Below are positions 1 through 6,702 of a stretch of 9,564 nucleotides of DNA, piece after piece. Under the pieces are notes generated by a model that had not been told where the DNA came from, ran no database searches, and saw only the letters and a list, made by a program, of their open reading frames with translations. Each line of letters opens with the position of its first letter. The stretch's first letter is position 1. The DNA is from JBBDRW01 sp040905265. Lineage in GTDB: Bacteria; Bacteroidota; Rhodothermia; Balneolales; Balneolaceae. The stretch lies in NCBI GenBank assembly GCA_040905265.1, contig JBBDRW010000045.1:1-9564 (forward strand). The letters are read 5' to 3'. The translations under genes were made by a program, and so were the position numbers.

Positions 1-94
1 TTTTACTTTTATTCTCAAGTAAAGAAATGGATGGCAAGCCTTACACCTTCTGAAGACTGAATTTCACTTCGCGCTTAGCCGCATTCTCAGATTC

Positions 95-117
95 GTGCAA
101 CCGTTACATAGGTGCAC
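95..117. repeat. Inverted repeat upstream of rho
   Basis: GTGCA at 95-99 pairs with TGCAC at 113-117. After one bulged A at position 100, CC (101-102) pairs with GG (111-112), closing an 8-nt loop. It ends 13 bp before a TATAAC hexamer. If that hexamer is the -10 element, the repeat occupies the -35 region and could be an operator. If transcription starts further upstream, it would be a leader hairpin. Function is inferred only. Confidence 0.4.
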
Positions 118-130
118 TCATTTCTGTTAG

Positions 131-136
131 TATAAC
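131..136 (+). promoter_or_regulatory. Candidate -10 element for rho
   Basis: TATAAC matches the -10 consensus at 5 of 6 positions and is followed by AT, as is the hexamer before alr. It would place the transcript start about 23 nt before the rho ATG. No good -35 element is found at 16-18 bp spacing; the -35 position falls on the inverted repeat at 95-117. The call is therefore weak. Confidence 0.3.
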
Positions 137-165
137 ATTCATTCCAACAACTCTATCTTTTTACC

Positions 166-1680
166 ATGTCGGAGAATCAAACCGATATACTATCAAATAT
201 TGATCTGGATACTCTCATTCAAAAAAAATTGCCGGATCTGAAGGAGATTGCAAAATCTCTCGGAATCAAACGAACAACCGGTATTCGAAAGGGAGAACTG
301 ATCGAACGAATCAGAGAAAAGGCGTCTGAAGCGGAAAAAAGCCGCCCTACTCAGGTAGATAAGCAGCTCTCCACGCAGTATGGCAAACAGAGCCATATAC
401 AATCGTATGATCAGCGTGGAAGATCGCGGGAGGATGCCAGCCAGAAGAACCGGGGGAAACCTCGTGGGCAGTACAAAAAGAACAAGAAGCATGTCAGCAA
501 TGTACTTCCTGAATCCGATGCAGATAACCTGATGGATCGTCTGGATGAAATTGAGCCAAAGCTCGGCAAATTTCTGCTCAATGAAGGGACATTGGAGATC
601 CTTCCTGACGGATACGGTTTTTTGCGATCTGTCAACTACAACTACAAAGCAAGTCCGGACGATATCTACGTCTCTCCGTCCCAGATAAAGCGATTCCGTC
701 TCAAACAGGGTGACTGCGTGATCGGCATCATCCGGCCGCCCAAGGTGGGTGAACGATACTTCGCACTTCTTCGGGTGGAAGGTGTGAATGGGAAGATCCC
801 GCGGGATATGGACAATCGGGAGGATTTTGAAGATCTCCTGCCTGTCTACCCCAATGAGCGTTTCCGGCTTGAGAACACTCCGGCCGAGTATTCGACCCGC
901 ATCATCGATCTCTTTGCGCCCCTCGGAAAGGGGCAGAGGGGATTGGTTGTCGCACAGCCGAAAACCGGGAAAACGACTATTTTGCGTAATATTGCCAATG
1001 CTGTCTCTGTAAACAGTCCGGAAACCCGGATTATTATCCTGCTGATTGATGAACGGCCGGAGGAGGTGACTGAAATGGAGCGATCAGTGACCAGCGCCGA
1101 AGTCGTCGCTTCAACCTTTGATGAGCGCCCTGAAAATCATATTGGTCTTTCGGAAATCGTATTTGAAAAATCAAAGCGGTTGGTAGAGAGCGGACACGAT
1201 GTCCTTCTGCTGATGGATTCGATAACACGGCTTGCACGTGCTTACAATATTTGTGCCGGTAACTCCGGGCGAACGATGACCGGTGGTGTCGACTCTGAAG
1301 CGTTGAAGGCACCCAGACAACTCTTTACATCGGCTCGAAACATTGAGGATGGGGGAAGCCTGACCATTTTGGCTACAGCTCTTGTCGATACCGGTTCCCG
1401 GATGGATGATGTCATTTTTGAAGAGTTCAAAGGAACCGGCAACATGGAAATTGTTCTGGAAAGAAAGCTCTCCGACCGGCGGATCTACCCGGCTATGGAT
1501 ATCTTCCGGAGTGGTACACGGCGGGAGGAACTGCTTGTGCCGGATTCAGAACGTGAGAAGGTGGTGCTGTTACGCCGTTACCTCAACAATATGAATGCGT
1601 TTGAAGCGATGGAATTTTTGCTCGACAAGATGAAAGGAACCCGCAATAATGAAGAGTTCCTGATCTCAATGAACAAGTAG
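166..1680 (+). CDS. rho: Transcription termination factor Rho
   Basis: Rho is the hexameric RNA-dependent ATPase that ends transcription in the cytoplasm. Domain order is clear. A Rho_N helical domain (about 18-53) is followed by a basic, Q/R/K/G-rich and probably disordered insert (about 54-118). The cold-shock RNA-binding domain follows (about 140-208) with the RNP-like DGYGFLRS at 148-155. The RecA-type ATPase core shows Walker A PKTGKTT at 265-271, catalytic Glu E296 within DERPEEVTEM, Walker B LLLMDSITR (D351), and the arginine finger R452 in SGTRREEL. At 504 residues it is longer than E. coli Rho (419), mainly because of the insert, yet much shorter than the largest Bacteroidota Rho proteins. 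The ATG at 166 gives a complete N-terminal domain. It is transcribed alone here and converges on sppA. The identification is secure. Confidence 0.98.
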   Translation: MSENQTDILSNIDLDTLIQKKLPDLKEIAKSLGIKRTTGIRKGELIERIREKASEAEKSRPTQVDKQLSTQYGKQSHIQSYDQRGRSREDASQKNRGKPRGQYKKNKKHVSNVLPESDADNLMDRLDEIEPKLGKFLLNEGTLEILPDGYGFLRSVNYNYKASPDDIYVSPSQIKRFRLKQGDCVIGIIRPPKVGERYFALLRVEGVNGKIPRDMDNREDFEDLLPVYPNERFRLENTPAEYSTRIIDLFAPLGKGQRGLVVAQPKTGKTTILRNIANAVSVNSPETRIIILLIDERPEEVTEMERSVTSAEVVASTFDERPENHIGLSEIVFEKSKRLVESGHDVLLLMDSITRLARAYNICAGNSGRTMTGGVDSEALKAPRQLFTSARNIEDGGSLTILATALVDTGSRMDDVIFEEFKGTGNMEIVLERKLSDRRIYPAMDIFRSGTRREELLVPDSEREKVVLLRRYLNNMNAFEAMEFLLDKMKGTRNNEEFLISMNK

Positions 1681-1705
1681 AGAGGAGAGAGGCGGCAAAC
1701 CGTCA

Positions 1706-3487
1706 CTACTCGATCACAAAGTCAACCGGCAGAACCATCCACCCGAAACTCTGTTGCCGGCGGGCCGTATCTGTTGCCAGTCTTATTTCATTGGAATAGG
1801 GGATCCAGGATTGAATCCAGTTGTTAATACGGACTTCAGCAGTGCTGAATAACAGTTCCAGAAAATCTTTTTTCTCGGGATAGGTGACCGTTCTATACTG
1901 GTTAATCTCTGCCATCTCCGCCGCAACCCGGAGTGCGTCGTCAAGGTTCCCGACCAGATCTACAAGCCCGATTTCCGCAGCATCCACACCGGTCCAGACA
2001 CGCCCTTGCGCCCATCTGTCCACTTCATCACGAGTCAGGTTTCGATTCTCTGCAACCCGGTTCAGAAATTGTTCATAGGTATTGTCAATCCATCTCTCAA
2101 TCCCGGCCCGTTCTGTTGGGGTCAGCCCGCGTGACATAGAGTACATATCGGCGTGTTCGTGTGTTCGGAGTTCATCAAATTGAATTCCCAGCTTTTCATT
2201 CAGAAGTTCACCGGCATTGAAGAGCTGCCCGACAACGCCGATAGATCCGGTAATCGTGTTGGGAGAGGCAATTACGGTGTCGGCTCCCATGGCGATATAG
2301 TACCCGCCAGAGGCCGCTACACCGCCCATGTATGCAACAACCGGTTTCTTTTCGGAGGCATTTTGGATATGATTCCAGATCAGATCGGATGTAGTGGGGG
2401 CGCCTCCGGGGCTTTCGATATGCAGTACGATCGCTTTGATGTCGTCGTTCTCCAGAATAGATTCGAGGGAGGATTCGATACCTTCTGAGGTTATCGTTGC
2501 TTCATTTCCGGGAAATGCACCCGGAATCTTCGGCATGATATTGCCGGAAGCATAGAGGATGGCGATACGGTCGCGTGTGTCAGGCTGTTCCAGACCGGCA
2601 GATCCGGGAGATACCCGGTTATAGCGGCGAATTCCGACCGTTCTCAGGCTGGTCTCTTCATCGATTCCCGACCGTTGTTTCACCTGCTCCTTCACGTCCT
2701 CTGGATAGGCTATGACATCTGCCAGGTTGTTATCAAAAGCCCATTGGACCGGGTCAGTCGGAATTTCGCCCATCAAAGCGTTGATCTCATCTGCTGTACG
2801 GCCAGTTTTTTGCTCCACAGCATCGGTGAATGTGGACATCGCCTGGTTCAAAATCGGTGTGAGCTGTTCAATCGTTTCGGGCGAGTTTTCATTCAAAAGG
2901 TATCTCTCGGCTGCCGATTTGTAATCTCCAGCCTGGAAAATTTCCGGCTCAACTCCGGCTTTTTCAAAGAGGTCACTCAGAAACATCGTCTGGATCAAAA
3001 ATCCGTTGAATTCAAAACCGGTCATGGGCGGTAGAAAGAGAGAATCTGCAGCAGTTGCAAGATAATAGGACTTCTCATTCAGCCCGATATCATCGGTACT
3101 GGCGTAAATGAATTTCCCACTCTCTTTGAATGTCATCAGATAGTCACGTGCGGACTCCAGGTTTGACCAGGAAGAAGAAAGAAGATTCATCTGCAGCCAG
3201 ATTCCGGTGATATTATCGTCAGCAGCAGCTTTCTCAAGGTTGGCTTGTAACATCTCCAGGGATACAGGTTGTGTACTACCAGTTTGAAAAAGATCCTGAA
3301 ACGGGTCCGATGAGCTTCTGGAAGGGATATCACCACTCAGCGAGATAGTCAGAACAGAGTTGGAACGAATGTAGGGTTCCGGTTCTCCGGAGCTGCTGAG
3401 AATGCCGATGAAGAATATAAAAAAGAGGATGACGACCCCAAAAATGGTGCCGAGGAGGGAAGTAAAAAAGAGTTTCCAAAAGTTCAT
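1706..3487 (-). CDS. sppA: Signal peptide peptidase SppA, 67K type (protease IV)
   Basis: SppA is a membrane-bound serine protease that degrades cleaved signal peptides and other membrane fragments; the long form has tandem S49 peptidase domains. One transmembrane segment lies at about residues 7-30. The N-terminal S49 repeat contains the general-base lysine K190 in GDYKSAAERYL. The C-terminal repeat starts near residue 303 and carries the nucleophile S393 in GVAASGGYYIAMGAD. The 203-residue Lys-Ser spacing matches E. coli SppA (K209/S409). At 593 residues it is near the usual length of about 618, and both catalytic residues are intact. The start is ATG at 3485-3487, without a Shine-Dalgarno sequence. 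It is transcribed alone on the minus strand, convergent with rho and divergent from the FAD oxidoreductase gene. Confidence 0.97.
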   Translation of the reverse strand: MNFWKLFFTSLLGTIFGVVILFFIFFIGILSSSGEPEPYIRSNSVLTISLSGDIPSRSSSDPFQDLFQTGSTQPVSLEMLQANLEKAAADDNITGIWLQMNLLSSSWSNLESARDYLMTFKESGKFIYASTDDIGLNEKSYYLATAADSLFLPPMTGFEFNGFLIQTMFLSDLFEKAGVEPEIFQAGDYKSAAERYLLNENSPETIEQLTPILNQAMSTFTDAVEQKTGRTADEINALMGEIPTDPVQWAFDNNLADVIAYPEDVKEQVKQRSGIDEETSLRTVGIRRYNRVSPGSAGLEQPDTRDRIAILYASGNIMPKIPGAFPGNEATITSEGIESSLESILENDDIKAIVLHIESPGGAPTTSDLIWNHIQNASEKKPVVAYMGGVAASGGYYIAMGADTVIASPNTITGSIGVVGQLFNAGELLNEKLGIQFDELRTHEHADMYSMSRGLTPTERAGIERWIDNTYEQFLNRVAENRNLTRDEVDRWAQGRVWTGVDAAEIGLVDLVGNLDDALRVAAEMAEINQYRTVTYPEKKDFLELLFSTAEVRINNWIQSWIPYSNEIRLATDTARRQQSFGWMVLPVDFVIE

Positions 3488-3501
3488 AAGTCTGTATAGC
3501 T

Positions 3502-3530
3502 TTGAATGTCATGCAGGAATTCAACCTGCA
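3502..3530. repeat. Two overlapping inverted repeats
   Basis: TGCAGG (3512-3517) pairs perfectly with CCTGCA (3525-3530) around a 7-nt loop. TTGAAT (3502-3507) pairs perfectly with ATTCAA (3519-3524). The loop of the first repeat supplies the right arm of the second, so both cannot form in one RNA. The element lies 15-43 bp upstream of the sppA start. Function is unknown. Confidence 0.4.
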
Positions 3531-3536
3531 CAGGGT

Positions 3537-3558
3537 TCCGGATCATTGCTGTCCGGAT
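3537..3558. repeat. TCCGGAT direct repeat
   Basis: The heptamer TCCGGAT occurs at 3537-3543 and 3552-3558, separated by 8 bp. Because TCCGGA is itself a palindrome, the pair can also fold as a 6-bp stem. The spacing of 15 bp between repeat starts is not an integral number of helical turns. It may be a protein binding site or chance. Confidence 0.3.
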
Positions 3559-3560
3559 AC

Positions 3561-3590
3561 TTGACGTTCCTGTTCATTTCCTCTTAATAG
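3561..3590 (+). promoter_or_regulatory. Weak candidate promoter for the CrtO-like gene
   Basis: TTGACG at 3561-3566 matches the classical -35 hexamer at 5 of 6 positions. The segment 17-18 bp downstream (TTAATAG, 3584-3590) is AT-rich but a poor -10 element. The transcript would have a leader of roughly 70-80 nt. Only the -35 half is convincing. Confidence 0.25.
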
Positions 3591-3670
3591 AGAAGTGAGG
3601 TGACCGCTGCCACTGTTATTCGAAAGAACATAAAAAAAGATTCAATCCATTCCATCAATAATCTTGAGTT

Positions 3671-5266
3671 GTGACAGATCGATATGATGCTCTGGTGATC
3701 GGGTCCGGCCATAATGGCCTTATTACTGCCAGTTATCTGGCCAAAGAGGGGTACAGAGTGTGCGTTCTGGAGCGGAGAGAGGGTGCCGGCGGAGCTGTGT
3801 CGACCGAGACGATGTTTGTCTCGGAGCAGAATCCACACGGATTCCGGATGGATGTAGGCTCTTCTGTACATATAATGATCCATCAGACGGGTATACTGGA
3901 AGAGTTGAAACTCTCTTCGTATGGACTTGACTATATCGAGATGGACCCGATCATGTCCTATCCGGTTCCGGACGGGTCCGGTGTCATTCATTTTTTTCGT
4001 GATCTTGAGAGGACTCTCGATTCGATTGCAACGGTTGCGCCGGAAGATGTCGGGAACTACCGTGAATTTGTTACTACATGGGGCCGGATCAATCGGGGTG
4101 TTTTGAAGGCATTTATGGCACCGCCCACCGGCAAGAATATTGTTTCGGCAATTGCCGGCTCACAATTCAGAGAAGGGTCGATGTTTCAAAAAGGGGGGCA
4201 TACAAGCGGAGTCCAGATGATCCTCTCTTCGTATGGAAAGATAATCGAAGATTCCTTTAAAAACCCCTATATGAAAGCAGCTATGATCTGGTTTGCTGCA
4301 CAATCCGGGCCGACTCCGGATATGCCGGCAACGGCCGATTTTGCAGGCTGGCAGTCGATGCTTCACGAAAGCGGTGCGAAACATCCACGTGGGGGCAGTG
4401 GTATGCTGACACAGGCATTGTGCCGGTATATCGAAGCGCATGGAGGAGATGTATTTACTGGCCAGCCGGTAAAACAGATTGAGATCCAGGATGGAAAGGC
4501 GACAGGAGTTGTTACGGAGAACGGGCAACACTATCAGGCAGATCTTGTGGTATCCAATGCCCATGTACAGACGACCATGCTCGGAATGGTCGGACGAAAA
4601 CACCTGGAGGACCGGCTATTTGAAAAAGTAGAGAATATCGAGACCGGAAATGGCTTCGGGATGGTAATACGGTGTGCTGTTTCAGAGCTGCCCGAATACA
4701 GTTCCTGTCCGGGAGATCCTTATATCCATAATGGAATGCAGCTTTTAGCACCCTCTGTGCAGTATTTAAACGATGCAATTGGTGACTATCAAAAAGGGCT
4801 GCCACCGGAAAACCCGGCTGTACTTGCAATGACATTTTCCAAAATCGACCCTGATGTTGCTAAGGACGGCAACCATACCCTATTTGCCTGGGCACAGTGG
4901 TACCCGTATCGGCTGCGTGAAGGGTTGCAATGGGATGAAATTCGGGAACGGGAAGCTGAGAAGATTTATGAGGTGGTTACACGTTATGCACCCAATATGA
5001 AAGGGAAACTGATCGACTGGTATATCCAGACCCCACTCGATATTGAACGAAAGCACGGTATGATCAACGGAAATGTGATGCATGTAGAGATGAACATCAA
5101 CCAGATGTTTATGTTTCGCCCTTTGCCAGAGATGAGTCGATATGAAACACCCATCCGTAATTTGTATCTTTCAAGTGCCTCTTGCCATCCGGGTGGCGGA
5201 GTCTTCGGAGCAGCCGGTTACAATGCAGCTCAGGTAATTTTGAAGAAGAGGAGGCGGTTTTTCTAA
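3671..5266 (+). CDS. CrtO/PYROXD2-like FAD-dependent oxidoreductase (CrtI superfamily)
   Basis: This is an FAD-dependent oxidoreductase of the phytoene desaturase (CrtI/COG1233) superfamily. The N-terminal dinucleotide fold has GSGHNG (G11, G13, G16), the ribose-binding E34, and the GAGGA turn that follows. HPRGGSGMLTQAL begins at residue 238. The C-terminal FAD motif spans about 497-520, including HPGGGVFGAAGYNAAQ. The protein ends in basic-aromatic residues (RRRFF), much as I recall cyanobacterial CrtO beta-carotene ketolase ending. Length (531) and overall pattern fit CrtO better than four-step CrtI desaturases. A CrtO-like enzyme would add a keto group to a carotenoid ring, but the PYROXD2-like relatives are of uncertain function and no other carotenoid gene is in view. 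The GTG start is the first possible start, because an in-frame TGA lies at 3665-3667. Superfamily is sure; substrate is inferred. Confidence 0.9.
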   Translation: MTDRYDALVIGSGHNGLITASYLAKEGYRVCVLERREGAGGAVSTETMFVSEQNPHGFRMDVGSSVHIMIHQTGILEELKLSSYGLDYIEMDPIMSYPVPDGSGVIHFFRDLERTLDSIATVAPEDVGNYREFVTTWGRINRGVLKAFMAPPTGKNIVSAIAGSQFREGSMFQKGGHTSGVQMILSSYGKIIEDSFKNPYMKAAMIWFAAQSGPTPDMPATADFAGWQSMLHESGAKHPRGGSGMLTQALCRYIEAHGGDVFTGQPVKQIEIQDGKATGVVTENGQHYQADLVVSNAHVQTTMLGMVGRKHLEDRLFEKVENIETGNGFGMVIRCAVSELPEYSSCPGDPYIHNGMQLLAPSVQYLNDAIGDYQKGLPPENPAVLAMTFSKIDPDVAKDGNHTLFAWAQWYPYRLREGLQWDEIREREAEKIYEVVTRYAPNMKGKLIDWYIQTPLDIERKHGMINGNVMHVEMNINQMFMFRPLPEMSRYETPIRNLYLSSASCHPGGGVFGAAGYNAAQVILKKRRRFF

Positions 5267-5280
5267 GCGTTGTGACAGGT

Positions 5281-5294
5281 CATCCTGATGGATG
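5281..5294. repeat. Small hairpin after the CrtO-like gene
   Basis: CATCC (5281-5285) pairs with GGATG (5290-5294) around a TGAT tetraloop, 14 bp after the stop codon of the oxidoreductase gene. No T-run follows, so it is not a standard intrinsic terminator. It could stabilise the 3' end of the transcript or be chance. Confidence 0.25.
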
Positions 5295-5316
5295 GCGGCC
5301 AGCCTGATCTGCCGGG

Positions 5317-5345
5317 TTGTACCGGTAGAGTCTGGTGACTATAAC
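5317..5345 (+). promoter_or_regulatory. Candidate promoter of alr
   Basis: TTGTAC (5317-5322) and TATAAC (5340-5345) are separated by exactly 17 bp. The -10 element matches consensus at 5 of 6 positions and the -35 element has the conserved TTG. A start about 7 nt downstream would give a leader of only about 18 nt before the alr GTG. The -35 element overlaps the palindrome TACCGGTA (5320-5327), a possible operator. This is the best sigma70-style promoter in the window and suggests alr can be transcribed independently of the upstream gene. Confidence 0.45.
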
Positions 5346-5369
5346 ATGAACAATGAACCGTGAGAGCTG

Positions 5370-6437
5370 GTGAAACTGGAGAATCCAAATTCAATTCTGA
5401 CTGTGGATCTGGCCGCAGTCAAAAAGAACCTGAAGGTTCTGAAGCGGAGATCGATTTCAGGCAGGGTGATGGCCGTTGTGAAAGTGAATGCCTATAATCA
5501 TGGTGCTGTCTCCTGTTCCCGGTATCTGGAGCCGGATCTGGATGCCTTTGCCGTCGCGACTGTAGATGAGGCAGTTGAGCTGAGAGAAGCTGGAATCGGG
5601 AAAGAGATTCTCGTATTCGGCGTTCCGGATAAAGATACGGCTGGAATTTGCCTGAACAGAAAGATTACAGTTACGGTAAGCCACAGGGATCATTTTCAAA
5701 TTTTGAAAGAGGGAATGAAGTATCATCTGAATTTTGATACCGGAATGCGTCGTCTCGGTTTCAATCCTTCAGAGGCCGAGGAGGTACTTGAACTTATGAG
5801 TAGCCATCCGGATTTGTCCTGCCGCGGAATCTATTCCCACTACGCCAATGCTGATGATCCGGGTGATGAATCGGTTATCCGCCAAAACCGGGCCTTTGAG
5901 AAAATACGGGGACAGTTTGGCGGGTTGCCTGCACATATGAGCAATACCGGTGCAGTAATGCATTACGATGTCAACCATTTTGATATGGTACGGGCAGGGC
6001 TTGGGCTATTCGGGTATACCCCCGGACGACATCAGCCGAAAGAGTTGCAGCCTGTACTTACATGGGAGAGCAGGATTGTGCAGGTGCGGAAGATCCGGAA
6101 AGGGGATAGCGTAAGTTATGGCGGAAACTGGAACTCGCCGGAAGATGGATATCTTGGAACGATCCCTGTCGGGTATGCAGACGGGATTCCCCGATCTCTG
6201 AGTAACAAACTGGAGGTAGCTCTGGAAGGCAGGCGCTATCCGGTAGTCGGGAATATTACGATGGATAGCTGTATGGTCTATTTTGGCAAGAGGCAGATAC
6301 GGCAGGGCACAGAGGTGGAACTGCTGGGTGGATCGGCTCTCACTGTTGCGGATTGGGCGGAACGCGCCGGGTCGATTCCTCATGAAATTCTCTGCAGGCT
6401 GAATGGCAGAATGACCCGTTCCTACCGCTTCTCGTAA
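5370..6437 (+). CDS. alr: Alanine racemase (PLP-dependent)
   Basis: Alr interconverts L- and D-alanine in the cytoplasm and supplies D-Ala for peptidoglycan. The N-terminal TIM barrel carries the PLP lysine K38 in AVVKVNAYNHG. The C-terminal beta domain carries the second catalytic base Y250 (SVSYGG). Other family motifs are FDTGMRRLGF (R128), IPVGYADGIPR, GNITMDS (M298, D299) and the terminal HEILCRLNGRMTRSY. Its 355 residues are slightly short of the usual 360-390. Two things are odd. The PLP motif reads KVNAYNHG where KADAYGHG or KANAYGHG is usual. N121 stands where Geobacillus Alr has the carbamylated lysine K129. The GTG start is the first conventional start after an in-frame TGA at 5361-5363. 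It is not fused to MurF, unlike in many Bacteroidetes. It lies 103 bp after the oxidoreductase gene, with a promoter candidate of its own. Confidence 0.95.
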   Translation: MKLENPNSILTVDLAAVKKNLKVLKRRSISGRVMAVVKVNAYNHGAVSCSRYLEPDLDAFAVATVDEAVELREAGIGKEILVFGVPDKDTAGICLNRKITVTVSHRDHFQILKEGMKYHLNFDTGMRRLGFNPSEAEEVLELMSSHPDLSCRGIYSHYANADDPGDESVIRQNRAFEKIRGQFGGLPAHMSNTGAVMHYDVNHFDMVRAGLGLFGYTPGRHQPKELQPVLTWESRIVQVRKIRKGDSVSYGGNWNSPEDGYLGTIPVGYADGIPRSLSNKLEVALEGRRYPVVGNITMDSCMVYFGKRQIRQGTEVELLGGSALTVADWAERAGSIPHEILCRLNGRMTRSYRFS

Positions 6438-6443
6438 CTGTTG

Positions 6444-6491
6444 TTCCTGAAATAACCCTATACAGGCTTCATTGGCCCTTTCCTGAGATAA
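6444..6491. repeat. Imperfect 12-bp direct repeat
   Basis: TTCCTGAAATAA at 6444-6455 recurs as TTCCTGAGATAA at 6480-6491, with one mismatch and a 36-bp period. It lies just after the alr stop codon. It could be a local duplication or a pair of binding sites; no function is evident. Confidence 0.3.
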
Positions 6492-6618
6492 GAGAAGAGT
6501 GGTAGTGCCATCTTTGTCGTTCCTCTGGCTGCGCAATGAGTGCAGACATTCTTTAATTAATTCCGTTAATTTGAATTCGGAGTAGCTTTGATTGAATAAA
6601 ATTATTTAATTGTGTATT

Positions 6619-6649
6619 GAAGGCGGTTTATAATCGCTATAAAGCCTTC
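6619..6649. promoter_or_regulatory. Inverted repeat enclosing a TATAAT -10 element
   Basis: GAAGGC (6619-6624) pairs with GCCTTC (6644-6649), and TTTATA (6627-6632) pairs with TATAAA (6638-6643). The left arm has two extra G bases between the blocks and the loop is 5 nt. A perfect -10 hexamer, TATAAT, lies at 6629-6634 inside the repeat. It would start transcription near 6641, about 62 nt before the ATG at 6703. The matching -35 position (6606-6611, TTAATT) is weak. The symmetry around the -10 is what a repressor operator would look like. With no T-run after it, a terminator is less likely. Confidence 0.4.
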
Positions 6650-6702
6650 TGCAAAGCCGGAATACCCGGATAACCACAAACAGGTCGATTCTGATGTAGA
6701 AT

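Larger units (their letters stand above)
1..165. other. Leader and upstream region of rho
   Basis: No complete gene lies here. Two plus-strand frames are open from the window edge and stop at 58-60 and 51-53, so an upstream gene might end here, but 17-19 codons are too few to choose between them. The region holds a hairpin at 95-117 and a TATAAC hexamer at 131-136, annotated separately. There is no Shine-Dalgarno sequence before the rho ATG; the bases just upstream are pyrimidine-rich, which fits Bacteroidota-type translation initiation. Confidence 0.5.
3488..3670. other. Divergent intergenic region between sppA and the CrtO-like gene
   Basis: This 183-bp spacer should hold the start signals for both flanking genes. 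It contains two overlapping, mutually exclusive inverted repeats (3502-3530), a repeated TCCGGAT heptamer (3537-3558) and a TTGACG hexamer at 3561-3566. A TAGCTTTG octamer at 3497-3504 fits the Bacteroidota -7 motif TAnnTTTG on the plus strand, but no TTTG lies at the expected upstream spacing. No gene is seen in it. Confidence 0.6.
6438..6702. other. AT-rich intergenic region before the secreted LTD protein gene
   Basis: This 265-bp spacer holds no convincing gene. The first 100 bp contain an imperfect 12-bp direct repeat. The part from about 6550 to 6650 is much more AT-rich than the surrounding genes. It includes AATTAA/TTAATT arms at 6555-6560 and 6566-6571 and a larger inverted repeat at 6619-6649 with a TATAAT. 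No intrinsic terminator with a T-run is seen after alr. Confidence 0.6.

Noticed and set aside
1..60. Possible 3' end of an upstream plus-strand gene, open in two frames from the window edge
   Set aside because: Only 17-19 codons are visible in each frame, ending at 53 and 60, and nothing in them identifies a family or favours one frame.
2153..3034. Plus-strand open frames opposite sppA
   Set aside because: They are antisense to a well-conserved gene, have no family motifs and are explained as shadows of its coding frame.
3488..3530. Minus-strand TATACA hexamer just before the sppA ATG, with TTGAAT upstream
   Set aside because: The hexamer sits so close to the ATG that the message would be leaderless, and the spacing to TTGAAT is about 20 bp, so it is not a convincing promoter.
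5346..5363. Five-codon open frame beginning ATGAAC just before alr
   Set aside because: It is too short to call as a leader peptide and shows no runs of regulatory codons.
6006..6536. Minus-strand open frame of 176 codons over the 3' part of alr and the following spacer
   Set aside because: It lies mostly antisense to conserved alr motifs, its translation has low-complexity mixed composition, and no domain is recognisable.
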